The translations under genes and the position numbers were made by a program. Of a stretch of 35,931 nt of DNA, positions 33,050 to 35,931 are shown piece after piece. A model generated the notes under the pieces. It had not been told where the DNA came from. It did no database searches and worked only from the letters and a program-made list of their open reading frames with translations. The number at the start of each line of letters is the position of its first letter. Positions within the stretch are counted from its first letter, which is position 1. This stretch comes from Chromatiales bacterium (GTDB lineage Bacteria > Pseudomonadota > Gammaproteobacteria > Ectothiorhodospirales > Ectothiorhodospiraceae). The stretch spans positions 1 through 35,931 of the forward strand of contig JAQVJI010000009.1 in assembly GCA_028695255.1 (NCBI GenBank), in the 5' to 3' direction.

Positions 33050-34003
33050 ATGTCGAAACCCGCCACCCCTTCGCCCGAAGCGCTGAACGAGCAGGCCTGG
33101 GCCTTGTTCCGCAAGGGTGACATGCGGGCAGCCGAGCAGTATGCGACCGAGGCCGTGCGTCGCAGCCCCGAACTCGGCCGGGTCTGTCCGCTGCCGGAGA
33201 TATGGAGTCTGAACGCCTTCTATCTCGCACGCACCTGGCGCGTGGCGGAGGCGCGCAAGATGTTCGGGTACGTGCTGGAGAATCGTCCCGACGATCTCTA
33301 CGCGCAGGAGGGCTATCTGCTGACCCTGCGCGAGGAATTTGCTCAGAGGGGCGAAGGCCGTCGCGGCAGGTTGTTGCTCGGCGTGGGAACCGGCCGCTCC
33401 GGTTCCACCACGCTGGCGAAACTGTGGGAGGCGCAGGAAGACTGCTACAGCTCGCACGAGCATCCACCCCGTCTTGCGTGGGGCGGCAGCCGTCCGCGGT
33501 TCGAGTTCCATCGGCGGCGTTTCGATCTGCTGCGGTCGGCCTTCGGTTTCGTGGCCGACGTATCGCACTGGTGGCTGCCGTATCTCGACGAACTCATCGA
33601 TGCGATGCCCGATCTGCGGGTGGTCGCGCTGCGACGCGAGCGTGCCGCCACCGTGGCCTCGTTCCTGAAGGTAAAGGGTGGGCGGATACAGGGCGGCATC
33701 AACCACTGGATGGCGCACGACGGTTCGTTCTGGACCAGGAATGCCTGGGACGAGTGCTATCCCGACTACGACGATGAAGACGTCGCCGATGCCGTCGGGC
33801 GTTACTGGGATGACTATTACGCGGCTGTGGATGCGTTGATGCAGCGCCGGCCCGACAACATCCGCATCGTGCCGACCGAGGAACTGGGTAGCGACGAGGT
33901 GCAGCGCGAGTTGCTGGGGTTCTGTGGATTCGAACGGCCGAAGCTGCTCGGCGATCTGCGCCTCAACCAGGGTGCGGCCCTCGACGGCCAGCACATGTAC
34001 TGA
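33050..34003 (+). CDS. TPR-like N-terminus plus P-loop sulfotransferase domain protein
   Basis: Likely start MSKPATPSPEALNEQAWALFRKGDMRAAEQYATEAVRRSPELG (TPR-like); LLLGVGTGRSGSTTLAKLW resembles the PAPS-binding P-loop; LRVVALRRERAATVASFLK resembles the 3'-phosphate-binding motif. Confidence 0.8.
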   Translation: MSKPATPSPEALNEQAWALFRKGDMRAAEQYATEAVRRSPELGRVCPLPEIWSLNAFYLARTWRVAEARKMFGYVLENRPDDLYAQEGYLLTLREEFAQRGEGRRGRLLLGVGTGRSGSTTLAKLWEAQEDCYSSHEHPPRLAWGGSRPRFEFHRRRFDLLRSAFGFVADVSHWWLPYLDELIDAMPDLRVVALRRERAATVASFLKVKGGRIQGGINHWMAHDGSFWTRNAWDECYPDYDDEDVADAVGRYWDDYYAAVDALMQRRPDNIRIVPTEELGSDEVQRELLGFCGFERPKLLGDLRLNQGAALDGQHMY

Positions 34004-34039
34004 CGGTCACTCGACGTCCCGGCAGGACGTGGTGTGCGC

Positions 34040-34903
34040 TCAGGCGCCGCCTTCCATCGTCGCGGTTTCCGCGGGTTTTTCCCGCAGCTCCAGCAGATGC
34101 ACGCGCCGGTTGTCGGCGCGCAGCACGCGCAGGACGAAGCCGTCCATCACGATCTCCTCGCCGCGTTCCGGCACGTGGCCGAAGCGGCTCATGACCAGGC
34201 CGCCGATGGTGTCGAAGTCTTCCTCGCTGTAACTCGTGCCGAAGAAGCCGTTGAATTCGTCGATCGGCGTGAGTGCCTTGACGGTGTAGCGCCCGTTGGA
34301 GTGGCGCAGGATGTGTGTCGAGCTGACGTCGAAGTCGTGTTCGTCGTCGATGTCGCCGACGATCTGTTCCAGCACGTCCTCGATCGTCACCAGTCCGGCC
34401 ACGCCGCCGTATTCGTCGACCACGATCGCCATGTGATTGCGGCTGACGCGGAATTCGCGCAGCAGCACGTTCAGGCGCTTGCTCTCGGGTACGAATACCG
34501 CCGGTCGCAGGATGTCGGACAGGCTGAAGGCCTCGCTGTTGTCCTGCCTGAAGTAGCGCAGCAGGTCCTTCGCGAGCAGGATGCCGACCACGTCGTCGCG
34601 GTCGTCGCCGATGACCGGGAAGCGCGAGTGCGCCGTTTCGATGATCGACGGCAGCATGGTTTGAAGATCCTCGTCCTGCTGCACCACGTCCATCTGCGAG
34701 CGCGGGATCATGATGTCGCGCACCTGCATCTCGGATACCGCGAGCACGCCTTCCACCATGCTCAGGCCGTCGATGTCGAGCAGATCGCGCTGGTGCGCGT
34801 GGCGCAGCAGTTCGATCAGTTGCTGGCGGTCCTGCGGTTCTCCGAGCAGCGCGAGGCTCAGGCGTTCGAGCCAGCGTTTGGGCGGAGGTCGGTCGTCGTT
34901 CAT
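34040..34903 (-). CDS. corC: CorC/HlyC family CBS-domain protein (YbeX)
   Basis: VRDIMIPRSQMDVVQQDEDLQTMLPSIIETAHSRFPVIGDDRDDVVGILLAKDLL; MAIVVDEYGGVAGLVTIEDVLEQIVGDIDDEHD. Confidence 0.95.
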   Translation of the reverse strand: MNDDRPPPKRWLERLSLALLGEPQDRQQLIELLRHAHQRDLLDIDGLSMVEGVLAVSEMQVRDIMIPRSQMDVVQQDEDLQTMLPSIIETAHSRFPVIGDDRDDVVGILLAKDLLRYFRQDNSEAFSLSDILRPAVFVPESKRLNVLLREFRVSRNHMAIVVDEYGGVAGLVTIEDVLEQIVGDIDDEHDFDVSSTHILRHSNGRYTVKALTPIDEFNGFFGTSYSEEDFDTIGGLVMSRFGHVPERGEEIVMDGFVLRVLRADNRRVHLLELREKPAETATMEGGA

Positions 34904-34948
34904 GGTGGGGATGGATGATGGCGGAACGTGAGGGAGAGATGCGCGGAT

Positions 34949-35419
34949 TCAGGCGTAAGGGTCAGGATAGCCTAACCGCGCGAGGATTTCCGTTTCAAGC
35001 GCTTCCATGATTTTGGCCTGTTTCGCCGTCACATGATCGTAACCTTGCAGGTGCAGCAGGCCGTGGATCAGCAGATGCGCCCAGTGCGCCGCCTCGGGTT
35101 TGCCCTGCGCCATCGCCTCGCGCGCCACCACGGGCGCGCAGATCACGATGTCGCCGAGATGACGCCGGCTGCTGCGCGGCGACGGCGGTGCGTCGCTCGG
35201 GAACGACAATACGTTGGTGGCGTTCGGCTTGCCGCGCCATTGCCGATTGAGTTCTGCGCCCTCGTCCTCGTCGACGATGCGCAACGCCGCCTCGCAGGGT
35301 CCGTCGAGCGGCACGGCGGCGGCCCAGCGGCGGAAATCGCCCGCCTTCGGCAGACCGCGGCGGGGCAGGGCGTACTGGATGTCCAGCCGCAGGTCCGGTG
35401 CCGTTGCCACGGTCGTCAC
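34949..35419 (-). CDS. ybeY: Endoribonuclease YbeY
   Basis: 156 aa; [18 protein letters not shown], metal motif [15 protein letters not shown]. Confidence 0.96.
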   Translation of the reverse strand: MTTVATAPDLRLDIQYALPRRGLPKAGDFRRWAAAVPLDGPCEAALRIVDEDEGAELNRQWRGKPNATNVLSFPSDAPPSPRSSRRHLGDIVICAPVVAREAMAQGKPEAAHWAHLLIHGLLHLQGYDHVTAKQAKIMEALETEILARLGYPDPYA

Positions 35420-35931
35420 TGCGGCGGGGCGTCGCTGGCCTCGTAGGCCTGGATGATGCGCGCCACCAGCGGGTGGCGCACCACGTCGCGCGAACTGAAG
35501 AACGTGAAACTCACGCCCTCGACGTCCTTCAACACCTCGATCACGTGGCGCAGACCCGACATGCGGTTGCTCGGCAGATCGGTCTGCGTCACGTCGCCGT
35601 TGACCACGGCGGTGGCGCCGAAGCCGATGCGGGTGAGGAACATCTTCATCTGCTCGCCGGTGGTGTTCTGCGCCTCGTCGAGGATGACGAAGGCGTCGTT
35701 GAGCGTGCGCCCGCGCATGTACGCCAGCGGCGCGACCTCGATGATGTTGCGTTCCATCAGCTTCGCCACCTTGTCGAAGCCGAGCATCTCGTACAGCGCG
35801 TCGTACATCGGGCGCAGATAGGGATCGATCTTCTGCGCCAGATCGCCGGGCAGGAAGCCGAGCCGTTCGCCGGCCTCGACCGCCGGACGCACCAGTACCA
35901 GACGCTGCACGCGCTCGCTTTCCAGCGCCTC
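35416..35931 (-). CDS. ybeZ: PhoH-like ATPase (YbeZ), truncated by window edge
   Basis: [51 protein letters not shown] ... [40 protein letters not shown]. Confidence 0.95.
   Translation of the reverse strand, partial: EALESERVQRLVLVRPAVEAGERLGFLPGDLAQKIDPYLRPMYDALYEMLGFDKVAKLMERNIIEVAPLAYMRGRTLNDAFVILDEAQNTTGEQMKMFLTRIGFGATAVVNGDVTQTDLPSNRMSGLRHVIEVLKDVEGVSFTFFSSRDVVRHPLVARIIQAYEASDAPPQ

Noticed and set aside
32102-34003. 633-aa plus-strand ORF start for the sulfotransferase gene
   Set aside because: The upstream ~315 codons are antisense to lnt and low complexity; the start at 33050 (MSKPATPSPEALNEQ) is more credible.

Overview
High-GC gammaproteobacterial-type chromosomal window, mostly housekeeping. 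Left to right: (1) nth (partial) and a complete rnfABCDGE electron-transport operon on the minus strand; (2) a plus-strand maf - rng - yhdP - small secreted protein - nitrilase-like hydrolase - tldD block, then convergent yjgA (DUF615) and pmbA/tldE; (3) a small accessory insertion of two back-to-back toxin-antitoxin modules (RHH/ParE-like and AbrB/VapC-like) with distinctive operator-like repeats; (4) a YajR-like MFS transporter and ssb; (5) a type II secretion cluster in the order gspE-F-G-H-I-J-K-L-M-(C/N-like)-D; (6) the lnt / corC / ybeY / phoH locus on the minus strand, split by a plus-strand TPR-sulfotransferase gene. Several intergenic gaps hold inverted-repeat elements from at least three unrelated families. 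I see no CRISPR array, rRNA, tRNA, transposase, prophage or clearly new multi-gene system. The best leads are a foldable ~240-bp element whose 3' arm covers the gspE translation start region, the nested palindrome upstream of the VapBC-like module, and the sulfotransferase gene inside a normally conserved locus. Family assignments come from reading the translations; no database search was run.
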